DNA from: an uncultured Eubacterium sp.
GTDB lineage: Bacteria > Bacillota > Clostridia > Lachnospirales > Lachnospiraceae
Assembly (NCBI GenBank): GCA_900547255.1
Contig: URGC01000098.1
Coordinates: forward strand, 1 to 8,844
Direction of reading: 5' to 3'
DNA length: 8,844 nucleotides
The position numbers were made by a program, and so were the translations under genes. The stretch's first letter is position 1. The number at the start of each line of letters is the position of its first letter. This document shows positions 1 through 5,705 of this stretch, in pieces. A model generated the notes under the pieces. It was given only the letters and a program-made list of their open reading frames with translations, had not been told where the DNA came from and ran no database searches.

Positions 1-279
1 CATATCATATCTATTTGGTGTGCGATCTGTCAAATCCCATAAAAACAAAGCTGTCTCATCAGAAAAAATACCTTTTTTAAATCTTGCCTGCAAATTCACA
101 AATTCATCTTCCCATATTTCTGGCAAAATATATACTCCTCTCGCCGTTTTTTCAAGTCTTCCTTCATCAACAAGTCTTTTTAAATTTCCTCGCAGTATTC
201 CTTTTTCAGCAAGAATAGCAGTTGTAACAATACCATTATTTTCTTTTGCAAACTGTATTATTTTATCTGAGATATTCAT
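1..279 (-). CDS. AbiEi-family antitoxin / winged-helix regulator, N-terminal part (runs off left edge)
   Basis: The first 93 codons of a protein continuing beyond the window. Residues about 1-50 form a predicted winged-helix domain (NISDKIIQFAKENNGIVTT, then KGILRGNLKRLVDEGRLEK, closing with the wing ARGVYILP). This is followed by WEDEF, KKGIFSDETALFLWDL and the DRTPNRYDM stretch. That order (RGVYxxP, ETALFL, DRTP) is characteristic of AbiEi-type antitoxins of type IV toxin-antitoxin systems. In this family AbiEi represses its own operon and counteracts the nucleotidyltransferase toxin AbiEii. The start is ATG at 277-279, preceded by an AAGGTG ribosome binding site. A near-consensus promoter and a large perfect inverted repeat lie just upstream, consistent with autoregulation. 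The toxin gene, if present, would be outside the window. It could instead be a stand-alone AbiEi-like regulator. Confidence 0.82.
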   Translation of the reverse strand, partial: MNISDKIIQFAKENNGIVTTAILAEKGILRGNLKRLVDEGRLEKTARGVYILPEIWEDEFVNLQARFKKGIFSDETALFLWDLTDRTPNRYDM

Positions 280-300
280 GCAATCACCTTCTTTAAAAAC

Positions 301-353
301 AAATTGACTTTTATGCCCTTAATCATAATATTTTAGGGCATAAAAGTCAATTT
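301..353. repeat. Perfect 19-bp inverted repeat, probable AbiEi operator
   Basis: The arm AAATTGACTTTTATGCCCT (301-319) is repeated exactly as its reverse complement at 335-353, with a 15-nt spacer. A rho-independent terminator is unlikely: no T-run follows either arm, and the predicted minus-strand transcript starts within the distal arm so would not contain both halves. AbiEi proteins are known to bind long inverted repeats in their own promoters, so an operator is the simplest reading. Because TTGACT sits in both arms, a second outward promoter is possible on the plus strand (TTGACT 304-309, 16 nt, TAATAT 326-331). Confidence 0.75.
322..350 (-). promoter_or_regulatory. Predicted sigma-A promoter of the abiEi-like gene
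   Basis: On the minus strand TTGACT (345-350) is followed after exactly 17 bases by TATGAT (322-327), close to the vegetative consensus. Transcription would begin near 315, leaving a leader of roughly 35 nt before the start codon. The -35 hexamer lies inside one arm of the 301-353 inverted repeat and the predicted start lies inside the other arm, so a protein bound to the repeat would occlude the promoter. Both elements are seen directly; the start site is inferred. Confidence 0.7.
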
Positions 354-396
354 ACTTTATATGAATAAAATGTATATTTTATTATATCATTACCTA

Positions 397-657
397 TATA
401 GTTTTGCCATACTTTCAACGTGCCATGAGCGTGCAATAAAGATGCACATTCCTTGTTTTTTCGTTAAGCCTTGGATTCAACAATGATGCAACAGTCCCCT
501 ACCGGACCTGCGTGTGATTTGTGTTCTGCTCTTTCTCTATGGTACTCTCCCTATTAGAAGTTATGGCATACTTATCTGCAAGCCGAGCCATTAATCCAAG
601 TACAAAACCATGATAGAATCGTTCTGTTTCATCTATTGTGCCTGTCTGTGAACCGCA
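397..657 (-). pseudogene. Degraded C-terminal fragment of an AAA-ATPase_like / PD-(D/E)XK (DUF1703-type) protein
   Basis: On the minus strand, 657 to 499 encodes an open stretch with no start codon of its own and an in-frame TAA just upstream. It contains TERFYHGFVLGLMARLADKY followed by AITSNRES. In the large AAA-ATPase_like/DUF1703 family the signature ERFYHGFVLGL...YxITSNRES leads into a GFGRYDV segment and then an IIIEFK nuclease strand. Here NRES is followed by unrelated residues and a TAG (499-501). A second frame then gives CIIVESKA ending in TAA (464-466), resembling the nuclease strand. A third frame gives weaker similarity (YCTLMAR, stop, KYGKTI; down to about 397) to the family's C-terminal end. 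The upstream ATPase portion is missing, replaced by the permease gene. Family assignment is from recognised motifs; the third segment is tentative. Confidence 0.6.
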
Positions 658-668
658 TTAAATTTAAT

Positions 669-2072
669 CTACTTACACATCCCACGTCTTTTTCTCACAG
701 CATAATACATCTCATGCTCCATCGCCATGACCTTTTCAAGAGGAACGCTCTTAAATACAGGTATCTTCATCTTGAACTTAATCCAGATAACAGAGTATAT
801 AAACAGAACAAGGAATGTTATTCCCGTCACGAGCCATATCATCATTCTCTCTGTCGGGTCTGTTGATATATTAATTATCATATATGTCGTTCCAGCTATT
901 CCTATAAGTGGAAGCACTGGGCCAAACGGCACTTTAAAATTCCTTGGTGCTTTGGGAAGTCTCTTTCTTAACACAAGTACATCAATATGTGCAAATATGT
1001 ATGAAACCATCCAGAAAACAGAGCCAACAAGAATCAGAAAGCTGATAAGCTCTGACGAATCATTACTTATATATCCGAATATAAGAATCAGTATGCTTAC
1101 AAACCACACGCCTACATATGGAACTTTCTTCTTATTAGTCTTTGCAAATGCCTGTGGCATCATATTCATCTTCGCCATTCCCTGACATATATTGGATAAT
1201 CCCTGAATGCTCGAATTCTGTGTGCTTATAACTGCAAGTGCTGCGACAAGTGTCATCCATATCTTTCCCGGTGTTCCAAGAAGATTCATGCCATATAAAA
1301 GATGTGGAGCTGGTGATTCCTTCAAATCAGTCCAATATGTATAATTATGGAAACCAAATATCATAACAGACTGAACCACACACATTATTCCAAGTGCAAT
1401 GAACATTCCAAGAGGTACATTTCTCTTTGCATTTTTGACATCCTTTGATATAGGAATCGCATATTCAGCACCTATAAACAGCCAGAAAGCAACACCTATC
1501 ATAGGTATTATATCCGACAGTTTAGTAGTGGTGTAATATGGCTGCTCTATCATTGTTCCGGTTCCCCAACCAAGTATTCCTATAATTCCCATAACCAGCA
1601 TAGAGCCAAGTAAAAGATATGCAACTAAATCCTGAACCTTGGCAAACATATCTACGCCTTGCAGATTAGCTATAAGAAGAACCACTGTAACTATAAATGT
1701 ATACCAGAAATTAGATATCGGAAGATGTAATATCTCGCCCATCGCATATGCGAATATGGATGCCTCAACACCGGCAGACAATACATTGCACAGTATATAT
1801 CCGCCAACCATTGACACAAGGGTTGGAACTGGTCCAAGACTTGCCAGAGTATACTGCGCAAGTCCGCCTGTTGTGTTAGGCATCAACGCATTTAACTCAG
1901 ACATAGATGCCATTGATATCATATTAAACAGGCACGCTATAATCATAGCGATTATGAATACTACACCTATTGAACCTGCTCCCTGTCCAAGTGATACAAG
2001 ACAGCTTGTAGCAATTACAAGACCTACGGACACAGATACAACATTTCTTAAACCTAATTTCTTCTCTTCCAT
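669..2072 (-). CDS. APC-superfamily amine/amino-acid permease (putative putrescine or GABA transporter)
   Basis: A 467-residue integral membrane protein with about 12 hydrophobic segments (roughly 12-30, 33-56, 84-110, 122-140, 148-168, 187-207, 220-242, 270-290, 318-336, 342-362, 383-402, 410-432), the standard APC layout and length. Segment 6 runs into KDVKNAKRNVPLG (210-222), matching the family's conserved E-V-K-N-P-x-R-x-I-P loop. The segment-10/11 loop RKRLPKAPRNFKVPFGP is also typical. The C-terminal tail from about 433 is basic and cytosolic. The start is ATG at 2070-2072 with an AGGAG site 8 nt upstream. It is last in the operon after aminotransferase, aldehyde dehydrogenase and PII genes, with a 27-nt gap to the PII gene, so it probably imports the operon's substrate. 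Sequence alone does not fix the substrate: putrescine, another diamine, GABA or an amino acid are possible. No terminator is visible after it; the downstream DNA is a pseudogene fragment. Confidence 0.85.
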   Translation of the reverse strand: MEEKKLGLRNVVSVSVGLVIATSCLVSLGQGAGSIGVVFIIAMIIACLFNMISMASMSELNALMPNTTGGLAQYTLASLGPVPTLVSMVGGYILCNVLSAGVEASIFAYAMGEILHLPISNFWYTFIVTVVLLIANLQGVDMFAKVQDLVAYLLLGSMLVMGIIGILGWGTGTMIEQPYYTTTKLSDIIPMIGVAFWLFIGAEYAIPISKDVKNAKRNVPLGMFIALGIMCVVQSVMIFGFHNYTYWTDLKESPAPHLLYGMNLLGTPGKIWMTLVAALAVISTQNSSIQGLSNICQGMAKMNMMPQAFAKTNKKKVPYVGVWFVSILILIFGYISNDSSELISFLILVGSVFWMVSYIFAHIDVLVLRKRLPKAPRNFKVPFGPVLPLIGIAGTTYMIINISTDPTERMMIWLVTGITFLVLFIYSVIWIKFKMKIPVFKSVPLEKVMAMEHEMYYAVRKRRGMCK

Positions 2073-2099
2073 AAGCAGCTCTCCTATCAGTTACAAGGT

Positions 2100-2444
2100 T
2101 TACAATGCATCAATGCCCTCATCTCCTGTGCGGACTCTTATCACATTATCAATGTGATATACGAATATCTTTCCATCGCCAATATGGCCTGTATATAATT
2201 CCTTCTTAATGTCATCAAGTATCTTATCAAGCTTCGCATCGTCTACTACAACACTTACCATCTGCTTAGGAAGAAGCTCCATCTCACATCTTTCATCAAC
2301 CTCATACTCTCTTGAGCCTTTCTCCCTGCCGCATCCAAGTACCTGTGTAAATGTCATGCCTCCAACACCGGCGTCACTTAATATCTTTTTCAAACCATTA
2401 AATTTCTGCATTCCTGTGATTATTTCTATCTTGCTAAGTCCCAT
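2100..2444 (-). CDS. Divergent PII-family signalling protein (GlnB/GlnK-like) lacking the T-loop tyrosine
   Basis: A 114-residue protein of normal PII length that aligns without gaps to GlnB/GlnK. Preserved features are GMTFTQVLGCGREKG (29-43), LLPK (57-60), TGHIGDGKIFV (85-95, the ATP-binding loop) and VIRVRTGDEG with R103 and R105 (101-110). PII trimers bind ATP/ADP and 2-oxoglutarate and use a flexible T-loop to control partners such as AmtB. The T-loop here, SREYEVDERCEMEL (44-57), has the family length but a different sequence: Cys53 stands where GlnB has the uridylylated Tyr51, and no YRGAEY motif exists. Glu41 replaces the Mg/2-oxoglutarate-ligand Gln39. Uridylylation is therefore not expected, and 2-oxoglutarate sensing may be altered. 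Its AGGAG site begins just after the aldehyde dehydrogenase stop, with a 14-nt intergenic gap, so it is co-transcribed and may be translationally coupled. Its partner could be the permease downstream or an enzyme upstream; this is inference. Confidence 0.9.
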   Translation of the reverse strand: MGLSKIEIITGMQKFNGLKKILSDAGVGGMTFTQVLGCGREKGSREYEVDERCEMELLPKQMVSVVVDDAKLDKILDDIKKELYTGHIGDGKIFVYHIDNVIRVRTGDEGIDAL

Positions 2445-2458
2445 ATCAAATTCTCCTT

Positions 2459-3940
2459 CTAATGCTCATACCATCCAACAGTTCCCGGATTAAGATTAAT
2501 ATTAATCTGCTTAATCTCCTGATATTCTTCAAGTCCATGCACGCCAAGCTCACGACCGATACCAGACATCTTATAACCGCCCCATGGAGCTTCATTAAAG
2601 CATGGATTATAGCAGTTAATCCATGTTATGCCTGCTCTTATCTCCTTAATAACTCTTAAGGCTCTTGCGCCATCACTTGTAAATACTGCTCCCGCAAGTC
2701 CATAAGGTGTATTATTAGCCATGTCAATTGCTTCCTGCTCAGTCTTGAATGTCTGTACTGTAACAACCGGCCCGAATATCTCTTCTTTAACAATTGTCAT
2801 ATCATCTGTACAGTTATCAAACACTGTAGGTCTTACATAGAATCCCTTATCACATCCATTGTCAGTATATCGGCTGCCTCCGCATACGAGTGTTGCGCCT
2901 TCGTCAATACCTGACTTGATATACGAAAGTACCTTATTCATGTGGCTTTCTGATACAAGAGGCCCCATATCAGGATTATCAAGTGGATTGCCTATAGTTA
3001 TTGCATTGGCTCTCTCAGCCAGACGCTTAACGAATTTATCTTTGATGCTCTCCTCTATGATTATTCTTGAACCAGCCGAGCATATCTCGCCCTGATTTAA
3101 GAATATTCCTATCATCGCCCATTCTACAGCACCCTCTATATCCGCATCTGCAAATATTACATTAGGTGATTTGCCACCAAGCTCAAGTCCGATTTTCTTG
3201 ACATTAACCGCTGCCGCTCTCATAATGCTCTGACCAACAGATGTACTTCCTGTAAATGTTATCATATCTACATCCACATTTTCGGCTAATTCATTACCTA
3301 CAACTCCACCCGGCCCTAATACCAGATTGGCGCATCCTTTAGGAAGTCCTGCTTTTTCAAATATTTCAAACATTTTTATGCTTGAAAGCACGCAGTTAGA
3401 ACTTGGCTTAAATACAACGCTGTTGCCTGCTGCCAGTGCTGGTGCTAACTTCCAGACGCCCATAAGCAGTGGATAATTCCAAGGTGTTATAAGTGCACAC
3501 ACGCCGGTAGGCTCATGCACTGTATAAGAATGCATTTTGCCAAAGCCCTCATTAACTTCATACACACCGCCATGTGGTGTCTTGATAAGGCTTGCATAAT
3601 ATCTGAATGTATGTATCGCATCATCGACATCAGCCTCTGCCTCACGGAGTGGTTTGCCATGGTCTAATGTATCAGTTCTGGCAAGCTCTTCTCTGCATTT
3701 ATCCATCTCATCAGCAATCTTTAAGAGTATGTCTCCTCTCGTCTGCGAATCCATATCTCTCCATTCTCTTGTCTTGTAGAATGACTTCTTGGCTGCTGCT
3801 ACGGCTTTTCTTACATCTACAACATCTCCATCCGTTATAACTGCTAATACTTCACCATTGGATGGATTAATAGTGTCTACTGTCTTTCCCGACTCTGCCA
3901 GCACCCACTCACCATCTATATACATTTTCTTAACTTCCAT
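2459..3940 (-). CDS. NAD(P)-dependent aldehyde dehydrogenase, probably gamma-aminobutyraldehyde/betaine aldehyde type
   Basis: A 493-residue protein, full length for the ALDH superfamily. The cofactor-binding and catalytic signatures are intact: TPWNYP with the oxyanion Asn155, KPS (178-180), FTGSTSVG (229-236), LELGGKSPN with general-base Glu253, GEICSAGSR with nucleophile Cys287, and KEEIFGP with Glu387. The CSAGSR context and the C-terminal APWGGYKMSGIGREL-G...LEEYQEIK pattern resemble GbsA/BADH-type and aminobutyraldehyde dehydrogenases. Coming directly after a putrescine aminotransferase, the likely reaction is 4-aminobutanal (or its cyclic form, 1-pyrroline) to GABA with NAD(P)+, in the cytosol. 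ATG at 3938-3940 has a perfect AGGAGGTG site 6 nt upstream. The gap to patA is 72 nt, without an obvious hairpin. Betaine aldehyde or another amino-aldehyde as substrate cannot be excluded. Confidence 0.88.
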   Translation of the reverse strand: MEVKKMYIDGEWVLAESGKTVDTINPSNGEVLAVITDGDVVDVRKAVAAAKKSFYKTREWRDMDSQTRGDILLKIADEMDKCREELARTDTLDHGKPLREAEADVDDAIHTFRYYASLIKTPHGGVYEVNEGFGKMHSYTVHEPTGVCALITPWNYPLLMGVWKLAPALAAGNSVVFKPSSNCVLSSIKMFEIFEKAGLPKGCANLVLGPGGVVGNELAENVDVDMITFTGSTSVGQSIMRAAAVNVKKIGLELGGKSPNVIFADADIEGAVEWAMIGIFLNQGEICSAGSRIIIEESIKDKFVKRLAERANAITIGNPLDNPDMGPLVSESHMNKVLSYIKSGIDEGATLVCGGSRYTDNGCDKGFYVRPTVFDNCTDDMTIVKEEIFGPVVTVQTFKTEQEAIDMANNTPYGLAGAVFTSDGARALRVIKEIRAGITWINCYNPCFNEAPWGGYKMSGIGRELGVHGLEEYQEIKQININLNPGTVGWYEH

Positions 3941-4012
3941 GGCGCACCTCCTGTTTAATATATTTAATACACTGCATTTTTCATTTATAAGCCATTTAGC
4001 ACTTCTGACTTA

Positions 4013-5377
4013 TTACATAGCTGCCTTAACATCAGCAAGTGCTTCATCAAATCTTGATATAACATCTTTAATATCCTGCTCTGATATAACTGCTGTTGGC
4101 TCAAAACGTATTGTCTTGGCATTAACTAATGTTCCTGCTGTCATGACTCTTCTAGCAAATAATCCCTTAGATGTCTCATATCCTAATTCGCATGTATGGA
4201 ATTCGACCGCAAGCATAAGACCTGTACCACGAACTTCCTGAATTATCTCTGGGTACTTCTTTGCAAGGCTTTCAAGTCCAGCCTTTAACACTTCACCCTT
4301 CTTAGCACATACGCCCGGAATATCATTTTCAAGCATATACTTGATAGTCGCAATAGCTGCTGCACAGCAGAGTGGATTGCCGCCAAATGTTGGTGAACCA
4401 AGTAACCATGGGTTCTCTACAAGCTGGTCTACCCACATTGAAGGCTTACATATGATACCTGTGATAGGAAGTATACCGCCGCCAAATGCTTTACCATATG
4501 TCATGATATCTGGTGTAACTCCTTCTGCCTCACATCTCCACATTGTACCTGTACGTCCCATACCTGTCTGAATTTCATCAAATATCAGTGCAACTCCATA
4601 TTCATCACATATCTCTCTCACTTCCTTGAGGTATCCCTTAGGTGGAACGATTACACCAGCCTCACCCTGAATTGGTTCAAGAATAACCGCTGCAACTTTC
4701 TCACCAACTGCTGTAAGATTTCTTATTGCCTTTCTCATATCCTCTGCATTACCATATTCAACATGCTGTACCTGCTGTACCATTGGTGTATATGGAACAC
4801 GGTATGTACTCTTACCACCACATGATATAGCACCCATTGATTTACCATGGAAAGCACCTACTGTTGAGATATACCAGCGTCCGCCTGTTGCAATTCTTGC
4901 AAGCTTAAGTGCCATCTCAACTGCTTCTGCACCACCATTAGTAAAGAAACAGTACTGAAGGTCGCCCGGTGTGATGTCTGCCATTGCCTTAGCAAGATAG
5001 CCTCTGAGTGGGTCTAACAATTCCTGTGAATGTAATGCCTGATGATCAAGCTGTGCCTTAACTACATCAAGAATTTCTTTGTTACGGTGTCCACATGTAT
5101 ATATACCAAATCCGCCAAGGCAGTCGATGAATTTCTCACCATTCAGTCCATAGCAATAAGCCCCTTCATCCTGCCATTCAAGAACTGCTCCGCCCTCTGA
5201 ATCGGATGAAACTGATTTACGGTATTTTAACCAGCCTGGGCTGACATAGTTGTCAAAATGGTCAAGTGTCTCAGCTACCATCTTTTTCTTCTCTTCAGCA
5301 GGAATATCTGCTGTGTCTGTCTTGATTAATCCTATTACCCTGTCTAAATCCTTAATTACCTGTTCGTTTGATGCCAT
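4013..5377 (-). CDS. patA: Putrescine aminotransferase (class-III PLP aminotransferase)
   Basis: A 454-residue cytosolic class-III aminotransferase closely resembling E. coli putrescine:2-oxoglutarate aminotransferase across its length. Shared landmarks are VSPGWLKYRKSV (45-56), FIDCLGGFGIYTCGHRN (83-99), LHSQELLDPLR (115-125), GAFHGKS (174-180), VAAVILEPIQGEAGVI (228-243), FDEIQTGMGRTG with PLP-ring Asp267 (266-277), YGKAFGGG with Schiff-base Lys296 (294-301), PTFGGNP (329-335) and AGTLVNAKTIRFEP (414-427). The expected reaction is putrescine + 2-oxoglutarate to 4-aminobutanal + glutamate (EC 2.6.1.82); cadaverine is often also accepted. One oddity is that the phosphate-cup motif reads NGGAEA (147-152) where the E. 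coli enzyme has NSGTES. The start is ATG 5375-5377 with GGAGG 9 nt upstream, and two stop codons occur in tandem. It is the first gene of the operon, divergent from luxR. Confidence 0.9.
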   Translation of the reverse strand: MASNEQVIKDLDRVIGLIKTDTADIPAEEKKKMVAETLDHFDNYVSPGWLKYRKSVSSDSEGGAVLEWQDEGAYCYGLNGEKFIDCLGGFGIYTCGHRNKEILDVVKAQLDHQALHSQELLDPLRGYLAKAMADITPGDLQYCFFTNGGAEAVEMALKLARIATGGRWYISTVGAFHGKSMGAISCGGKSTYRVPYTPMVQQVQHVEYGNAEDMRKAIRNLTAVGEKVAAVILEPIQGEAGVIVPPKGYLKEVREICDEYGVALIFDEIQTGMGRTGTMWRCEAEGVTPDIMTYGKAFGGGILPITGIICKPSMWVDQLVENPWLLGSPTFGGNPLCCAAAIATIKYMLENDIPGVCAKKGEVLKAGLESLAKKYPEIIQEVRGTGLMLAVEFHTCELGYETSKGLFARRVMTAGTLVNAKTIRFEPTAVISEQDIKDVISRFDEALADVKAAM

Positions 5378-5428
5378 AATGTTGTCCTCCCTGTCAATCT
5401 GATTTTTAAATTGTTTTTAGATACAAAT

Positions 5429-5484
5429 AAAGGCGTATTTTTAAATTTCCGAACGATAATTCAGACATTTAAAAATACGCCTTT
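5429..5484. repeat. Perfect 18-bp inverted repeat in the patA leader
   Basis: AAAGGCGTATTTTTAAAT (5429-5446) is matched exactly by its reverse complement at 5467-5484, with a 20-nt spacer. It lies 52 nt upstream of the patA start codon and downstream of the predicted promoter. It would therefore be transcribed as an 18-bp stem-loop in the 5' leader, followed by the moderately U-rich ATTTGTATC. It could be a leader hairpin or attenuator, or a DNA operator downstream of the promoter; the sequence does not decide between these. Confidence 0.7.
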
Positions 5485-5516
5485 GTATTTTGTTAAGTTA
5501 TTTATTTGTTGACTTT

Positions 5517-5545
5517 ATTTTACTAAGTTATTTTTTAGATTTCAA
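5517..5545 (-). promoter_or_regulatory. Predicted promoter of the patA operon
   Basis: On the minus strand TTGAAA (5540-5545) is followed after 17 nt by TAAAAT (5517-5522). The predicted start near 5510 gives a leader of about 130 nt that contains the 18-bp inverted repeat. The -35 and spacer are overlapped by an AAGTTATT-N11-AATAACTT dyad (5525-5551). In DNA this AT-rich, near-matches to promoter hexamers are easy to find by chance, so confidence is moderate. Confidence 0.5.
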
Positions 5546-5551
5546 TAACTT
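5525..5551. promoter_or_regulatory. AAGTTATT-N11-AATAACTT dyad over the patA promoter, candidate operator
   Basis: AAGTTATT (5525-5532) and its exact reverse complement AATAACTT (5544-5551) are separated by 11 nt. The dyad overlaps the predicted -35 and spacer of the patA promoter. Another exact AAGTTATT occurs at 5495-5502, exactly 30 bp from the first, and TAGTTATT at 5567-5574. It is a candidate binding site for the divergent LuxR-type regulator. Low complexity makes coincidence possible. Confidence 0.4.
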
Positions 5552-5666
5552 TTTTCAGCCACGTTCTAGTTATTTTTGAGTACATATACTTATTTTTAAG
5601 TATATAATAACATAAAACAGCCGCCGGTATTAGTATGTTATTTCCATTGTGGCATGAATATGCTAT

Positions 5667-5672
5667 TATAAT
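5667..5672 (+). promoter_or_regulatory. Predicted -10 element of luxR-type gene
   Basis: A perfect TATAAT lies 33 nt upstream of the ATG, implying a short leader of about 27 nt. No good -35 hexamer stands at 17 nt (CCATTG at 5644-5649 is poor), so the promoter may be activator dependent or weak. Confidence 0.45.
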
Positions 5673-5705
5673 GGCAATATATCTTATGTAAAAGGAAGTC
5701 AGCAT

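Larger units (their letters stand above)
280..668. other. Gene-poor stretch between abiEi and permease
   Basis: These 389 bp hold the abiEi promoter/operator, an AT-rich 8-bp dyad (AATAAAAT-GTAT-ATTTTATT, 364-383) just upstream of the -35, and the decayed AAA-ATPase_like fragment. I see no intact gene and no convincing terminator for the permease operon. Confidence 0.6.
5378..5705. promoter_or_regulatory. Divergent intergenic control region between patA and luxR
   Basis: A 328-bp strongly AT-rich gap with no convincing gene. It holds, left to right, the patA ribosome binding site, a perfect 18-bp inverted repeat (5429-5484), AAGTTATT boxes (5495-5502, 5525-5532, 5544-5551 inverted, and TAGTTATT at 5567-5574), the predicted patA promoter (5517-5545), a 9-bp dyad (5584-5605), and the luxR -10 element and ribosome binding site. 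Regulation of the amine operon most likely takes place here, and the LuxR-type protein is the natural candidate to act on it. Confidence 0.65.

Noticed and set aside
20..307. 95-codon plus-strand ORF opposite the abiEi-like gene
   Set aside because: It is the reverse frame of a recognisable AbiEi-type protein, has no ribosome binding site and shows low-complexity Ser/Phe-rich composition.
301..353. Reading the inverted repeat as a bidirectional rho-independent terminator
   Set aside because: Neither side has a T-run after the stem, and a near-consensus promoter is embedded in it.
301..383. Possible MITE or insertion-sequence ends near the 19-bp repeat
   Set aside because: No target-site duplication or internal element; the spacer is only 15 nt, and the repeat is better explained by the adjacent promoter.
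1639..2157. 172-codon plus-strand ORF opposite the permease and PII genes
   Set aside because: It crosses a gene junction on the other strand, resembles no family and is explained as a shadow of the permease reading frame.
5635..5691. An 18-codon plus-strand ORF (MLFPLWHEYAIIMAIYLM) just before luxR, possible leader peptide
   Set aside because: No ribosome binding site precedes its ATG and it spans the predicted luxR -10, so the luxR transcript would not include its start.
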